Positions 44,078-52,485 of a DNA stretch of 64,000 nt are shown here, piece by piece. The stretch is taken from NCBI RefSeq assembly GCF_014649915.1, contig NZ_BMTY01000024.1, positions 62,001-126,000 of the forward strand, in the 5' to 3' direction. This stretch comes from Streptomyces toxytricini. GTDB taxonomy: Bacteria; Actinomycetota; Actinomycetes; Streptomycetales; Streptomycetaceae. Positions within the stretch are counted from its first letter, which is position 1. Every line of letters starts with the position of its first letter. Both the position numbers and the translations under genes were made by a program. Under the pieces are notes generated by a model. The model made no database searches, was not told the origin of the DNA, and worked only from the letters and a program-made list of their open reading frames with translations.

Positions 44078-46735
44078 TCAGCGCAGGCGGGTGAGGCGGG
44101 TACCGAGTGAGGGCTCCTCCAGGGCGGTGCGGACGGCCACCGGCACGCTCTTCGCGCCGTCGCCCTCGCCGGCCGTCAGGGTGCCGACCTCGGTGCCCGC
44201 CTTCGCTTCGCGCCGCAGCGGCGACGCCCCGGGGGACAGGGTCAGCTTGAACTGCTGGCCGGGGACGGCGATCGCGTTCAGGTCCTTGGCGGCCACGAGC
44301 GGCGTACGGCCGCCGAGGCCGTCGTCCACGTGTCCGACCACGTCGCCCTTGCGGACGAGCGGGGCCGATGCCAGGGCCGAGCGCACCGCCTCGATGATCT
44401 TCTTGCTGTTGGAGAGCACCAGGCCCAGGCTCTTCGTGGCGTTCGGGTCGGGTCCCTCCACGCGCTGCTCCATCAAGGTGCCGAGGATCAGCGGGGTCTC
44501 GTCGCCGACCGACTTGTACGCCGCCCACATCAGCGCCCCGCCCGCAGGCGTGCTGGAGCCGGTCTTGATGCCGCGGACACTGAGGCCCTGCGCGGTCAGC
44601 AGCGTGTTGTTGTTGGACAGCGGCTGCGGCAGCCCCTTGATGGGCGCGCTGGGCATGGCGACGATCGAGCGGAACACCTCGTCCTTCATCACCGCCTCGG
44701 CCAGCTTCAGCTGGTCGGCGGCGGTGCTGACGGTCCCGGCGTCCAGGCCGCTGGGGTCCGTGTACGTGGTGTCCTTCATCCCGAGGTCCCGGGCCGCGGC
44801 GTTCATCTTCTCCACGAACGCGGCCTCGGAGTCGGTGCCGGTGTCCCAGCGGGCCAGCAGGCGTGCGGCGTTGTTGCCCGACGGGATCATCAGCATCTTG
44901 AGCATGTCCAGCTGGCTGAACTTCTGGCCGGCGGTGAGCCCCTCGATCCGGGACTCGTCCTCCGACTTGCCCTCGGCAACGGCCTTCGCGTCCACCGTGA
45001 GGGAGGGGCCGGGCTCGTTCTTGCGCAGCGGATGGCCCTTGAGGATCACGTACGCCGTCATCACCTTGGCGACGCTGGCCGTCGGAACGGGCTTCTGCTC
45101 GCCGAACGAGCCGACGTCGCCCGAGCCGGCGACGCGGACCGCGCCCTGGCCCTTGGCGGGCCACGGAACGGAGAACTGCCCGTCGACGGTACGGGCGGTC
45201 TCGGCGGCCACGAGCCGGGGCGCGGGCAGCGGGCGCAGCAGCTGGGCGCCGACGAAGCCCCCGGCGAGGAGCAGCACCCCGACCGGCGCCCACAGCCTGG
45301 CGCTGCGCAGCAGCGGGCGGCGCCCGGGCTCCGCGTGCGGGAGCTGCAGCGGCGGGAGGTCCAGCGGTGGCGGCTGGTACGCCGCCGGAGCGGGTGCCGG
45401 CGAGGGGGGCTGCGGGCGGGGCGCCGACCGCTGGGTGGCGGGCGCCGCGGCGGCAGGCCGGGATGCGGCCGGCGCCGGAGCGGCGGGCCCCGGGGCGGTG
45501 GGCCGGGGCGTGCCGGGCGCCGCTGCGGCGGACCGGGACGGCGCGGCCGGCGCCGGGGCGGCGGGCCTCGGGGCGGTGGGGCGCGGTGCGGTCGGCTTGG
45601 GTGCGGTGGGCTTGGGTGCGGTGGGCGTCGGGGTGGTGGGGGGCTTGAGGGCGGCGAAGCGGGTCGTTCGCTCCGGGTCGCCTTCCCCTTCTTCCTCCGT
45701 ACGCGCCCACGCGGGCGACTTCCGGCCGTCCTTGTCGGACGGCGCGGGCAGGTCGCCCCGGGCAGGGGACTCCTCGGTGTCCTCCGCCGCGGGCGCGCGG
45801 CCCGGCTCGGACTCGGACTCGGGCGCGGGCGTGGGCGCGGGCGTGGGCGTGGGCTTTCGGGACGCCTTCGCCGCGTCGGGGGCGCGGAAGACGAGGGTCC
45901 GCGTGTCGTCGTCCGCGCCTGTCGGGGCGGGCTCGGCTCCGGAGTCGTCCCCCGGCGCATCGGCGCGCGGCGCGGGCTCCGGGTCGGGCTTCGCGGCCGG
46001 CTTGGCGGGCGTGCCGGCCGGGCCGCGCGGCGGCTTGGCGAACACCAGCGTCGCGTCGGCCTTCGCGCCGTCTTCGGGCGCCGTCGTGGTGCGGCCCTCG
46101 GGCACGTCGTCCGGCTCGGGGTGGGTCTCCTCCGCGGAGTCCCCGGGCTCGGGCGACGGCGCGGCTTCCACGGCGGCGTCCGCCGCCTCCGCCTCCGGGC
46201 GGTCCTCCCCGTCGGGCGACGGCGCCGCTTCGCGGGGGTCGGCCGCCGGCTCGGGCTCCGGGTCGGCCTCGGGGGCGGGCGACGGCCCCGCTTCCCGGGT
46301 GGTGGCCGTCGGTTCGGGCTGCGCGTCGGCCTCGGCGGCCTCCGCCCGGGAGTCGGCTGCCGCAGGCGCCTCAGCGGTGCCCGCCTGCTCCGCTTCGGCG
46401 GTCGGGGCCTCCGTACCGGCGTCGGTGCCGGCCCCGGCGGCCGCCTCCTCCGGGGCGGGGTCGGCTGCGGGTTCGCGCCCGGGCCCGGGGGCGGTGTCCT
46501 CAACGGGCTCGCCGTCCGGTGCCTCGGCGGAGGGTGCCGCGGGCGCGGCGCCGGTGTCCCCGTCGGCATCCGCCTCGGGCGACTCGGCGGCGGGCGCGGC
46601 CTCGTCCGCGGCCCCGTCCGCCGCGGCCGCGGTGTCCGGTTCCGCGGACGCGTCGTCCCGGCCCGCCCCCGGCGCGGCCGTCCTGTCGCGCTCCGGGTCG
46701 TCCGGAGAGCCGCCCGCCACCGTTATCGCCTTCAT
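44078..46735 (-). CDS. D-alanyl-D-alanine carboxypeptidase with long disordered cytoplasmic N-terminus
   Basis: 885 residues. The first ~470 are low-complexity (Asp/Glu/Pro/Ala/Thr), then one membrane helix (VGVLLLAGGFVGAQLL near residue 485) and an extracellular penicillin-binding domain. The three catalytic motifs are complete: SxxK as SVAK near 552, SGN near 616 and KTG near 724. The C-terminal domain from about 790 resembles the PBP5 beta domain. It would trim pentapeptide from peptidoglycan outside the membrane. The cytoplasmic tail contains two LVF(x)(A)P motifs (ATLVFAKPPRG and RTLVFRAPDAA) and TTRFAALKPP, evenly spaced short motifs that could dock partners. The layout matches a large Streptomyces D,D-carboxypeptidase group. 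Confidence 0.88.
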   Translation of the reverse strand: MKAITVAGGSPDDPERDRTAAPGAGRDDASAEPDTAAAADGAADEAAPAAESPEADADGDTGAAPAAPSAEAPDGEPVEDTAPGPGREPAADPAPEEAAAGAGTDAGTEAPTAEAEQAGTAEAPAAADSRAEAAEADAQPEPTATTREAGPSPAPEADPEPEPAADPREAAPSPDGEDRPEAEAADAAVEAAPSPEPGDSAEETHPEPDDVPEGRTTTAPEDGAKADATLVFAKPPRGPAGTPAKPAAKPDPEPAPRADAPGDDSGAEPAPTGADDDTRTLVFRAPDAAKASRKPTPTPAPTPAPESESEPGRAPAAEDTEESPARGDLPAPSDKDGRKSPAWARTEEEGEGDPERTTRFAALKPPTTPTPTAPKPTAPKPTAPRPTAPRPAAPAPAAPSRSAAAAPGTPRPTAPGPAAPAPAASRPAAAAPATQRSAPRPQPPSPAPAPAAYQPPPLDLPPLQLPHAEPGRRPLLRSARLWAPVGVLLLAGGFVGAQLLRPLPAPRLVAAETARTVDGQFSVPWPAKGQGAVRVAGSGDVGSFGEQKPVPTASVAKVMTAYVILKGHPLRKNEPGPSLTVDAKAVAEGKSEDESRIEGLTAGQKFSQLDMLKMLMIPSGNNAARLLARWDTGTDSEAAFVEKMNAAARDLGMKDTTYTDPSGLDAGTVSTAADQLKLAEAVMKDEVFRSIVAMPSAPIKGLPQPLSNNNTLLTAQGLSVRGIKTGSSTPAGGALMWAAYKSVGDETPLILGTLMEQRVEGPDPNATKSLGLVLSNSKKIIEAVRSALASAPLVRKGDVVGHVDDGLGGRTPLVAAKDLNAIAVPGQQFKLTLSPGASPLRREAKAGTEVGTLTAGEGDGAKSVPVAVRTALEEPSLGTRLTRLR

Positions 46736-46888
46736 CCCAGCCCCGCCTTGCCCTCACACCGTGCAGTTACGTGCGGCGCGGCCCCCGCGGGGCCGCGCCG
46801 TACTGATAGATGTACGCGGGGCCCCGCGCGTTCCCGTTCCGGGCCGTTCGGCGTGGCGTACCGGCGGGTATGCGGTGCGTGCACGGCG

Positions 46889-46915
46889 GATCCGCCGTTC
46901 GGCGGGCGGCGGATC
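46889..46915 (-). terminator. Hairpin at the end of the 46914 gene
   Basis: GATCCGCCG (46889-46897) pairs with CGGCGGATC (46907-46915), nine pairs with a nine-base loop; the right arm reaches into the stop codon of the minus-strand gene. Confidence 0.55.
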
Positions 46916-47408
46916 AGTCGAAGCGGTGCCCCTGGACCAGGATCGTCCGCTTCCCGTCGGGCCGGACCAGGCGGTACTTCCTGATGCCCTCGTAGCGGCG
47001 GCCGAACAGGAAGAACGTCAGTCCGGCGATGAACCCGACGGCGACCAGGGGCACGAGGACGGCCATGGGGTTCATGGACGGGTCGTCCTCCTCCCGCACT
47101 TGGCCGCCGAGGTGGAAGGCCATGGGGAGGGTGACCAGCAGCGAGAGCAGCAGCACGCTGCCGATCACCAGGTAGACCATGCGCTTGCGCCGGGCCTTGG
47201 CGGCGCTCTCGACGGTGGCGGTGAAGTCCCTGCGGCACCGCGGGCACGAGAAGGCGACCGACGCCTCTCCCTGCCGCGGCCGGCGCATGTCGGGTGACGA
47301 CAGCCGCGCCACGCTCCAGTTCACGGTCGTGATGCCGGCCCGGCTCTCCACGCTGACCCGGCATCCGACGCTCAACGCATAGCGGTCGTCCAGCGCCAAC
47401 TCGTCCAC
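46914..47408 (-). CDS. Small membrane protein with a CxxC motif
   Basis: 164 residues. The N-terminal ~75 residues are soluble with a CPRC motif at 55-58 in FSCPRCRRDF, one half of a zinc-ribbon. Two membrane helices follow (about 78-98 and 116-135), with the basic RRYEGIRKYRLVRPDGKR after the second, putting both ends inside. No family recognised. It has its own terminator. It lies next to the ATP-grasp gene of the DPG-peptide cluster in the same direction, but with 116 bases between and no obvious link. Confidence 0.6.
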   Translation of the reverse strand: MDELALDDRYALSVGCRVSVESRAGITTVNWSVARLSSPDMRRPRQGEASVAFSCPRCRRDFTATVESAAKARRKRMVYLVIGSVLLLSLLVTLPMAFHLGGQVREEDDPSMNPMAVLVPLVAVGFIAGLTFFLFGRRYEGIRKYRLVRPDGKRTILVQGHRFD

Positions 47409-47524
47409 CCCCGACGGTTCCCCACCCGGCCCGCGGGCAGCGGGCGCAGCGGGAGCGTACCGCCGGACCGGGCGCCGCGGACCCCCCTCGGCGCAATCGG
47501 CGGCCGCTGTCCCGCCCGGGCCGG

Positions 47525-48838
47525 TCAGGAGGCGGAGGTGAAGAGCCGCGCGACCTGTTCCTCGCGGTGGAGGGCGGCCTCAACGGTGTCGTCCGCGAAG
47601 CAGAGCATGACGCCCTTGCGGCCCGGGTGGTAGGCGGCCAGGATGACCGCGCCGCGGCGGGTGGCGGGGTCGTAGGCGTGGCCGGAGTCGCGGAGCCGGG
47701 TGAGGGCGTCGGTGAAGGAGGGCACCTCCCAGTGCCGGGGCCACACGCGTTCCAACAGGATGCGGTCGGTGCCGAAGCCGGGGCCGACGACCCGCTTGCC
47801 GACGATCTCGTAGATGTGGGTGGAGCCCGTGGCGCGGCCGTTGTACTCGGTGAAGAGGACGTCCCCTTCCGGCGTGACGACGGCGTCGGCGCTGAGGATG
47901 CCGCGGTAGCCGATGGCGCGGAGCCCCTCCGAGATGCGGCGGCCGCCGTCGAGGAGTGCGTCGAGCTGGCGGGCGGTGAGGTCCGGGGCGGGCATCACCT
48001 GGGCGTTGGGCAGGGGGCGGTACTGCATTTCGCCGTGGCCGCCGAGCCGGACGCCCGCGTCGGAGATCCAGTATTCGGCGAAGTAGGCGCGGCTGCCGGG
48101 GTGGTAGCGCTCGACGACGACCCGGTCGCGGCCGCCGACGGTCAGCCAGTCCCAGCGCTCGGCCAGGTACGCGGTGACCGCCGCCCGGTCGGGGAGGACG
48201 CGTACGGCCCGGGCGCCGCGCAGGTCGACGTCGGCGGTGCGGCCGAGGATCTCGTTGCCCTCGCTGGCGGAGGCGAAGTCCTGCTTGAGGATGACGGGGC
48301 TGCCGTCGTCGAGCAGGCGGGCGATGTGCTCCTCGGCGCGCCGCGGATCGGCGCAGACCGCGCCGTCGGGGAGGGGTGCGCCCACGCCGGCGGCGAGCGC
48401 ACGGAAGACGGCCTTGCTGCTGCCGAGGAGTCCGCCGCTCTGCGCGAGGAAGGCGTGTCCTTCGAGTGCTTCGGGGCAGCCCAGGGCGTCGGCGGCGGCC
48501 GCGACGGCGGCGTCCGGCCACAGGGCGAAGACCTCGTCGACGGGCCGGCCTGCGGTCCGCTTGTGCAGCTCGGCGACGAAGGCGGGGTCGGTGAGCCGGT
48601 CCGCGGTGAGGGCGCCGGTCCCGATGCGGCCGGGCGGCGGGACGACGACCTCCAGGGAGTCGCGGCGGGTGCCCGTCAGGGAGGTGACGTAGGAGAGGAA
48701 CTCCTCCTCCGGCGGGACGGGCAGGACGAGGACGTCGCCGTCGCGGGCGAACCACAGCAGGCGCTGCACGGCCCAGCCGATGCCGGCCGGCTCCTCCAGT
48801 TCCTCGCTCCAGTCGTTTCCGATGAGCAGTCGCGGCAT
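47525..48838 (-). CDS. PGM1-like ATP-grasp peptide ligase
   Basis: 437 residues. The N-terminus (RLLIGNDWSEELEEP, then LEVVVPPPGRIG) matches the pre-ATP-grasp domain of the pheganomycin ligase PGM1. The ATP-grasp core has VILKQDFASASEGNEIL (about residue 185) and the metal-binding end LFTEYNGRATGSTHIYE (E-N-R, about residue 335), and the last ~70 residues (AYHPGRKGVMLCFADDTVEAAL) correspond to the PGM1 C-terminal domain. In pheganomycin PGM1 joins a guanidino acid derived from DPG to a ribosomally made peptide. ATG 48838 has GGGAG. It is divergent from the precursor gene. The role here follows from that homologue and from the neighbouring DPG genes. Confidence 0.88.
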   Translation of the reverse strand: MPRLLIGNDWSEELEEPAGIGWAVQRLLWFARDGDVLVLPVPPEEEFLSYVTSLTGTRRDSLEVVVPPPGRIGTGALTADRLTDPAFVAELHKRTAGRPVDEVFALWPDAAVAAAADALGCPEALEGHAFLAQSGGLLGSSKAVFRALAAGVGAPLPDGAVCADPRRAEEHIARLLDDGSPVILKQDFASASEGNEILGRTADVDLRGARAVRVLPDRAAVTAYLAERWDWLTVGGRDRVVVERYHPGSRAYFAEYWISDAGVRLGGHGEMQYRPLPNAQVMPAPDLTARQLDALLDGGRRISEGLRAIGYRGILSADAVVTPEGDVLFTEYNGRATGSTHIYEIVGKRVVGPGFGTDRILLERVWPRHWEVPSFTDALTRLRDSGHAYDPATRRGAVILAAYHPGRKGVMLCFADDTVEAALHREEQVARLFTSAS

Positions 48839-49023
48839 CCGGCAATACTCCCTGTGGTCGCAGTGCCCTTTCCGGCGGCGGGCGGAGGATTCCGGCCCGG
48901 CGGGACCGGCCCATTGTGAAAATCGGCGTGAGAGGGCGTCAAGAGCGCCTCTCCCGCCTCCGGGACCCCACGGGAATCGGCCGGGGCAGCCCGGCCGCTG
49001 GTCTCCGTGGCCGGATCGCCACC

Positions 49024-49052
49024 TTGTTCGCCGCTGACGGGCTTCCTACGAT
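49024..49052 (+). promoter_or_regulatory. Promoter of the precursor peptide gene
   Basis: TTGTTC (49024-49029), a spacer of 17 bases, then TACGAT (49047-49052), a good match to the HrdB-type consensus. Transcription would start near 49059, giving a 49-base leader with a perfect ribosome binding site. Confidence 0.55.
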
Positions 49053-49107
49053 CGTTGACCGTTCACCGACGGAATCTCATGTCCGGATATGAGGAAGGAG
49101 GTGAACC

Positions 49108-49221
49108 ATGGAGCGTGAAATCGTCTGGACCGAGATCGAGGACGCGGACGTCGCGGAGATCGTCTCGGACAGCAATGTGAAGGACATCGGCATCGTTTCG
49201 GCCAGCAACGTCAAGGACTGA
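49108..49221 (+). CDS. Ribosomal precursor peptide with tandem NVKD repeats (pheganomycin type)
   Basis: 37 residues, too short for usual gene finders. Ribosome binding site AAGGAGGTGA is a perfect match, three bases from ATG. The N-terminal ~17 residues (MEREIVWTEIEDADVAE) are an acidic leader; the rest holds a repeat of IVSxSNVKD: residues 18-26 (IVSDSNVKD) and 29-37 (IVSASNVKD), 11 residues apart, with a looser third copy (DADVAE) before them. The last repeat ends at the stop. Pheganomycin is an NVKD-like peptide capped with a guanidino acid, by my recollection. It is the ligase's likely second substrate after a protease frees the core. Which protease is not seen here. Confidence 0.85.
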   Translation: MEREIVWTEIEDADVAEIVSDSNVKDIGIVSASNVKD

Positions 49222-49252
49222 AACTGAGCCGGCGGACCGGCCAGTGCGCGAC

Positions 49253-49287
49253 CCGGGTCCTTCCCCGCCCGCCGGGGAGGGGTCCGG
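49253..49287 (+). terminator. Strong stem-loop between precursor and radical SAM genes
   Basis: CCGGGTCCTTCCCC (49253-49266) pairs with GGGGAGGGGTCCGG (49274-49287) over 14 pairs (three G-U) with a seven-base loop. It lies 32 bases after the precursor stop and 28 before the next start. It could stop most transcripts or protect the precursor mRNA end, so that the peptide is made in excess of the enzymes, as in many RiPP clusters. Confidence 0.6.
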
Positions 49288-49315
49288 CCTGCCGGAGCGG
49301 ACGTACGGAGGAATC

Positions 49316-51313
49316 GTGTCAGGCGGCGGTGAGTTGGAACTGATCGACCGGCCCCTGTTCCCACCGGACTGCGTCCCGGCGAGGCCGCTGCGGATCGGGC
49401 TGGTGAACATGCCGTGGGCGCGGACGGACACCCCGTCCATCCAGTGCGGGCTGCTCCAGGCCGCGCTCCGCTCCTTCGGGCACGACGCGCGGAGCGTCTA
49501 CCCGAATCTGGAGCTGGCCGCCGAACTGGGGACGGACCTCTACGAGGTGATCACCGAGGCCCCTTCCGAACGGGTCCACCTGTTCGGCGAATGGCTCTTC
49601 GGGACGGCGGCCTTCGGGGTGACCGAGGACGTGGAGGAGTACCGGCTGCGTTTCCCGGAAGTGGCCGAAATGTGTGCCGAAGCGGGAGCCGACTGGGACG
49701 CCGTGGCCGATCTGCGCGGCCGCCGCCTCCCCGCGTGGGTCGACGAACTCGCCGCCCGCGACATCTGGTCGGAATTCGACATCGTCGGATTCACGTCGAC
49801 TTTCATCCAGAACGTCGCCGCGCTGGCGCTCGCGCGCCGCCTGAAGGAAGCCCGCCCCGAATTGATCACCGTATTCGGCGGCGCGAACTACGACGGCGAC
49901 ATGGGGCCGGAGTACCTGCGGAATTTCGACTTCATCGACTACGTGGTCGTCGGCGAGGGCGATGTGACGCTGCCCCGGCTCGCGGCGGCCGTCGCGCGCG
50001 GCGCCGACCCGGCCGCCCTGCCGGGCGTCTGCGGCCGCACCCCCGACGGCCGGGTGACCACCCCCGCGCCCGGCGCCCGCACCCGGGAGATGGACCAGCT
50101 GCCGGTCCCCGACTACGACGACTACTTCGCCGCCCTGGACGCCCTCGGCCGGGACCGGGTGATCGGCCGGAACACGCAGCGGCTGCTCGTGGAGTTCTCC
50201 CGGGGCTGCTGGTGGGGCGCGAAGCACCACTGCACCTTCTGCGGGCTCAACGCGCTGGGCATGCAGTACCGGGCGAAGTCCCCGGAGCGGGCGCTGGCGG
50301 AGCTGGAGGAGCTGATGCGCCGGCACCGGGTCCTCGCGGTCGACGCCGTCGACAACATCCTCGACATGGCCTACCTCGACACCTTCTGCTCGGGGCTGCG
50401 CGGGGCCCCGTGGGACACCGCCCTGTTCTTCGAGGTGAAGGCCAACCTGACCCGGGACCAGGTGCGGCTGCTGGCCGAGGCCGGGGTGTGGAAGATCCAG
50501 CCGGGATTGGAGAGCCTCAGCACGCACGTCCTCGGGCTGATGCGGAAGGGCTCCTCGCGTCTCCTCAACGTCCGCCTGCTGAAGTGGGCGCACTACTACG
50601 GCGTCCGCGTCGACTGGAACGTGCTGGCCGGCTTCCCCGGCGAGACCGACGAGGACTACACCGGCCAGGCCGCCCTCGTGCCGCTGCTGACCCACCTGGA
50701 GCCGCCCGCCGGCGTCGGGCGGATCTGGCTGGAGCGGTTCAGCCCGTACTTCACCGACCCGTCCTTCGGGATGGGCGAGATCCGGCCGAAGAGCGCCTAC
50801 CGGCTGGCGTTCCCGGTGCCGGGGCTGGACCACGGCCGCATCGCCTACTTCTTCGACTACCGGGCTCCGGACACCGCCTCCCCCGACGCCGTCGCCGAGC
50901 TGGCCAAGGCCGTCGAGGCGTGGGGGCGGGAATGGGCCTCCGCGGACCGGCCCACCCTCACGTACCGGCGGGGGCCGGACTGGCTGACCCTGTTCGACAC
51001 GCGGGGCGGCCGGCGCCGCAAGACGACCCTCGCCGGGTGGCGGGCCCGGGCGTACGAGCTGTGCGGCGACGCCCCGCGCAGCGCCGCCCGCATCCACCGG
51101 GAGCTGGGCGGCGGCACGGGAGCGGACGGCGAAGCCGTCGAGCGGGCGGAGGTCGAGGAGTTCCTCGGCTCCTGCGTCGCGCACGGGATCTGCCTGGAGG
51201 AGGACGGCAAGTACCTCTCCCTGGCGCTGCCGCTCCGGCCCGGGCTGCCCGCACTGCCCGGGCGCACGCCGGCCGGGCCGGGCACTTCGAGCGAGCGAGG
51301 GAGCTCACGATGA
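49316..51313 (+). CDS. RiPP-type B12-binding radical SAM C-methyltransferase
   Basis: 665 residues from GTG 49316 (GGAGGA upstream). The N-terminal ~220 residues form a Rossmann-like cobalamin-binding part (IGLVNMPWAR, IVGFTSTFIQN, VFGGANYDGDMGPEY, YVVVGEGD). The radical SAM domain follows with cluster ligands Cys298, Cys306 and Cys309 in the wide-spaced CxxxxxxxCxxC motif (RGCWWGAKHHCTFCG), the form typical of the RiPP maturation radical SAM group (TIGR03975-like), then SPERALAEL. The C-terminal ~170 residues may recognise substrate. It would add methyl to unactivated carbon; the target may be the precursor peptide or the C4 of the DPG ring. Its stop overlaps the amidinotransferase start (ATGA). 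Confidence 0.85.
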   Translation: MSGGGELELIDRPLFPPDCVPARPLRIGLVNMPWARTDTPSIQCGLLQAALRSFGHDARSVYPNLELAAELGTDLYEVITEAPSERVHLFGEWLFGTAAFGVTEDVEEYRLRFPEVAEMCAEAGADWDAVADLRGRRLPAWVDELAARDIWSEFDIVGFTSTFIQNVAALALARRLKEARPELITVFGGANYDGDMGPEYLRNFDFIDYVVVGEGDVTLPRLAAAVARGADPAALPGVCGRTPDGRVTTPAPGARTREMDQLPVPDYDDYFAALDALGRDRVIGRNTQRLLVEFSRGCWWGAKHHCTFCGLNALGMQYRAKSPERALAELEELMRRHRVLAVDAVDNILDMAYLDTFCSGLRGAPWDTALFFEVKANLTRDQVRLLAEAGVWKIQPGLESLSTHVLGLMRKGSSRLLNVRLLKWAHYYGVRVDWNVLAGFPGETDEDYTGQAALVPLLTHLEPPAGVGRIWLERFSPYFTDPSFGMGEIRPKSAYRLAFPVPGLDHGRIAYFFDYRAPDTASPDAVAELAKAVEAWGREWASADRPTLTYRRGPDWLTLFDTRGGRRRKTTLAGWRARAYELCGDAPRSAARIHRELGGGTGADGEAVERAEVEEFLGSCVAHGICLEEDGKYLSLALPLRPGLPALPGRTPAGPGTSSERGSSR

Positions 51314-52485
51314 CGCTGAACAGCTTCGACGAATGGTCCCCGCTCAAGGAGGTGGTCGTCGGCTCGGCCGCCCACTACACCTCCCACGAGCGGGAGCTGT
51401 CCTTCGACCTCTTCTTCCACGACAACATCGCCGGCGACAACACGACGCGGTCCGAGTGGTACTACCCGAGGCTCACCGTCGGCGGAGCCGGGGAGGGGGG
51501 TGCCGGACCGGACGGCGCCCGCCGCGGGCGGGTGCCGATCAAGCAGCGCTACGTCGACGAGCTCGTCGAGGACCTGGAGGGCATCGCGGCGGCCCTGACC
51601 GCCCTCGGGGTGACGGTGCTCCGCCCGATGGACCTCGACCCGGGCACCAGCGAGGTGCGCACCCCGGCCTGGTCGGCGTCCGTGGTCCCGCCGCTGAACA
51701 TCCGCGACAACACGCTGATCCTCGGCGACGAGATCATCGAGACGCCTCCGATGATCCGCTCCCGGTACTTCGAGACGCAGTTCCTCACCCCGGTGTTCCA
51801 GCGGTACTTCGCGCAGGGCGCCCGCTGGACGGTGATGCCGCGCCCCCTGATGACGGACGCGTCGTTCGACCTGGACTACGCCCGCGAGAGCACGATCGGC
51901 GGCCCGACGGAGCCCATCGGCACCCCGAGCCCCTCCCCCTACGACGTGGGCATCGAGATGATGTTCGACGGGGCGCAGGTGCTGCGGCTCGGCCGCGACC
52001 TCGTCGTGAACGTCTCCACCGCCCACCACGCCCTGGCCTGCGACTGGCTGGAGCGGCACGTCGGCGACCGGTTCCGGATCCACCGTGTGCACCGGCTCAG
52101 CGACAGCCACATCGACAGCATGGTCCTCGCGCTGCGGCCCGGCACCCTGCTCGTGCGCTCGGAGGCCGTCGCCGAGAAGCTGCCCGAGGCGCTGCGGAAG
52201 TGGGACCGGATCGTCGCGCCCGCCCCGGAGGGCGACAACTTCCCCCGGTACGAGGACGAGGACCTGGTGCTGACCAGCCCGTTCATCGACCTGAACGTGC
52301 TGTCCGCCGGCCCGGACACCGTGCTGGTCAACGAGGCCTGCCCGGAGCTGGCGCGGACGCTGGAGAAGCACGGTTTCACGGCGGTCCCGGTCCGGCACCG
52401 GCACCGGCGGCTGTTCGGCGGGGGCTTCCACTGCTTCACGCTGGACACCGTCCGCGAAGGCGGGTTGGAGGACTACCTCGGATGA
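51310..52485 (+). CDS. Glycine-amidinotransferase-like enzyme
   Basis: 391 residues. It follows the amidinotransferase fold: the FDGAQVLRLGRD segment near residue 220, His267 in SDSHIDSMV and the nucleophilic Cys375 in GGGFHCFT, spaced as in L-arginine:glycine amidinotransferase. These enzymes move an amidino group from arginine to an amine. In this cluster the amine would be that of DPG or its methylated form, giving the guanidinoacetic acid of pheganomycin-type compounds. It overlaps both neighbours by ATGA, so it is an integral part of the operon. A short Gly/Ala-rich loop (about residues 57-72) is extra. Confidence 0.9.
   Translation: MTLNSFDEWSPLKEVVVGSAAHYTSHERELSFDLFFHDNIAGDNTTRSEWYYPRLTVGGAGEGGAGPDGARRGRVPIKQRYVDELVEDLEGIAAALTALGVTVLRPMDLDPGTSEVRTPAWSASVVPPLNIRDNTLILGDEIIETPPMIRSRYFETQFLTPVFQRYFAQGARWTVMPRPLMTDASFDLDYARESTIGGPTEPIGTPSPSPYDVGIEMMFDGAQVLRLGRDLVVNVSTAHHALACDWLERHVGDRFRIHRVHRLSDSHIDSMVLALRPGTLLVRSEAVAEKLPEALRKWDRIVAPAPEGDNFPRYEDEDLVLTSPFIDLNVLSAGPDTVLVNEACPELARTLEKHGFTAVPVRHRHRRLFGGGFHCFTLDTVREGGLEDYLG

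Noticed and set aside
45500..45700. DNA repeat element inside the carboxypeptidase gene
   Set aside because: The repeats encode PKPTAP-like low-complexity protein in frame; they are part of the disordered tail, not a mobile element.
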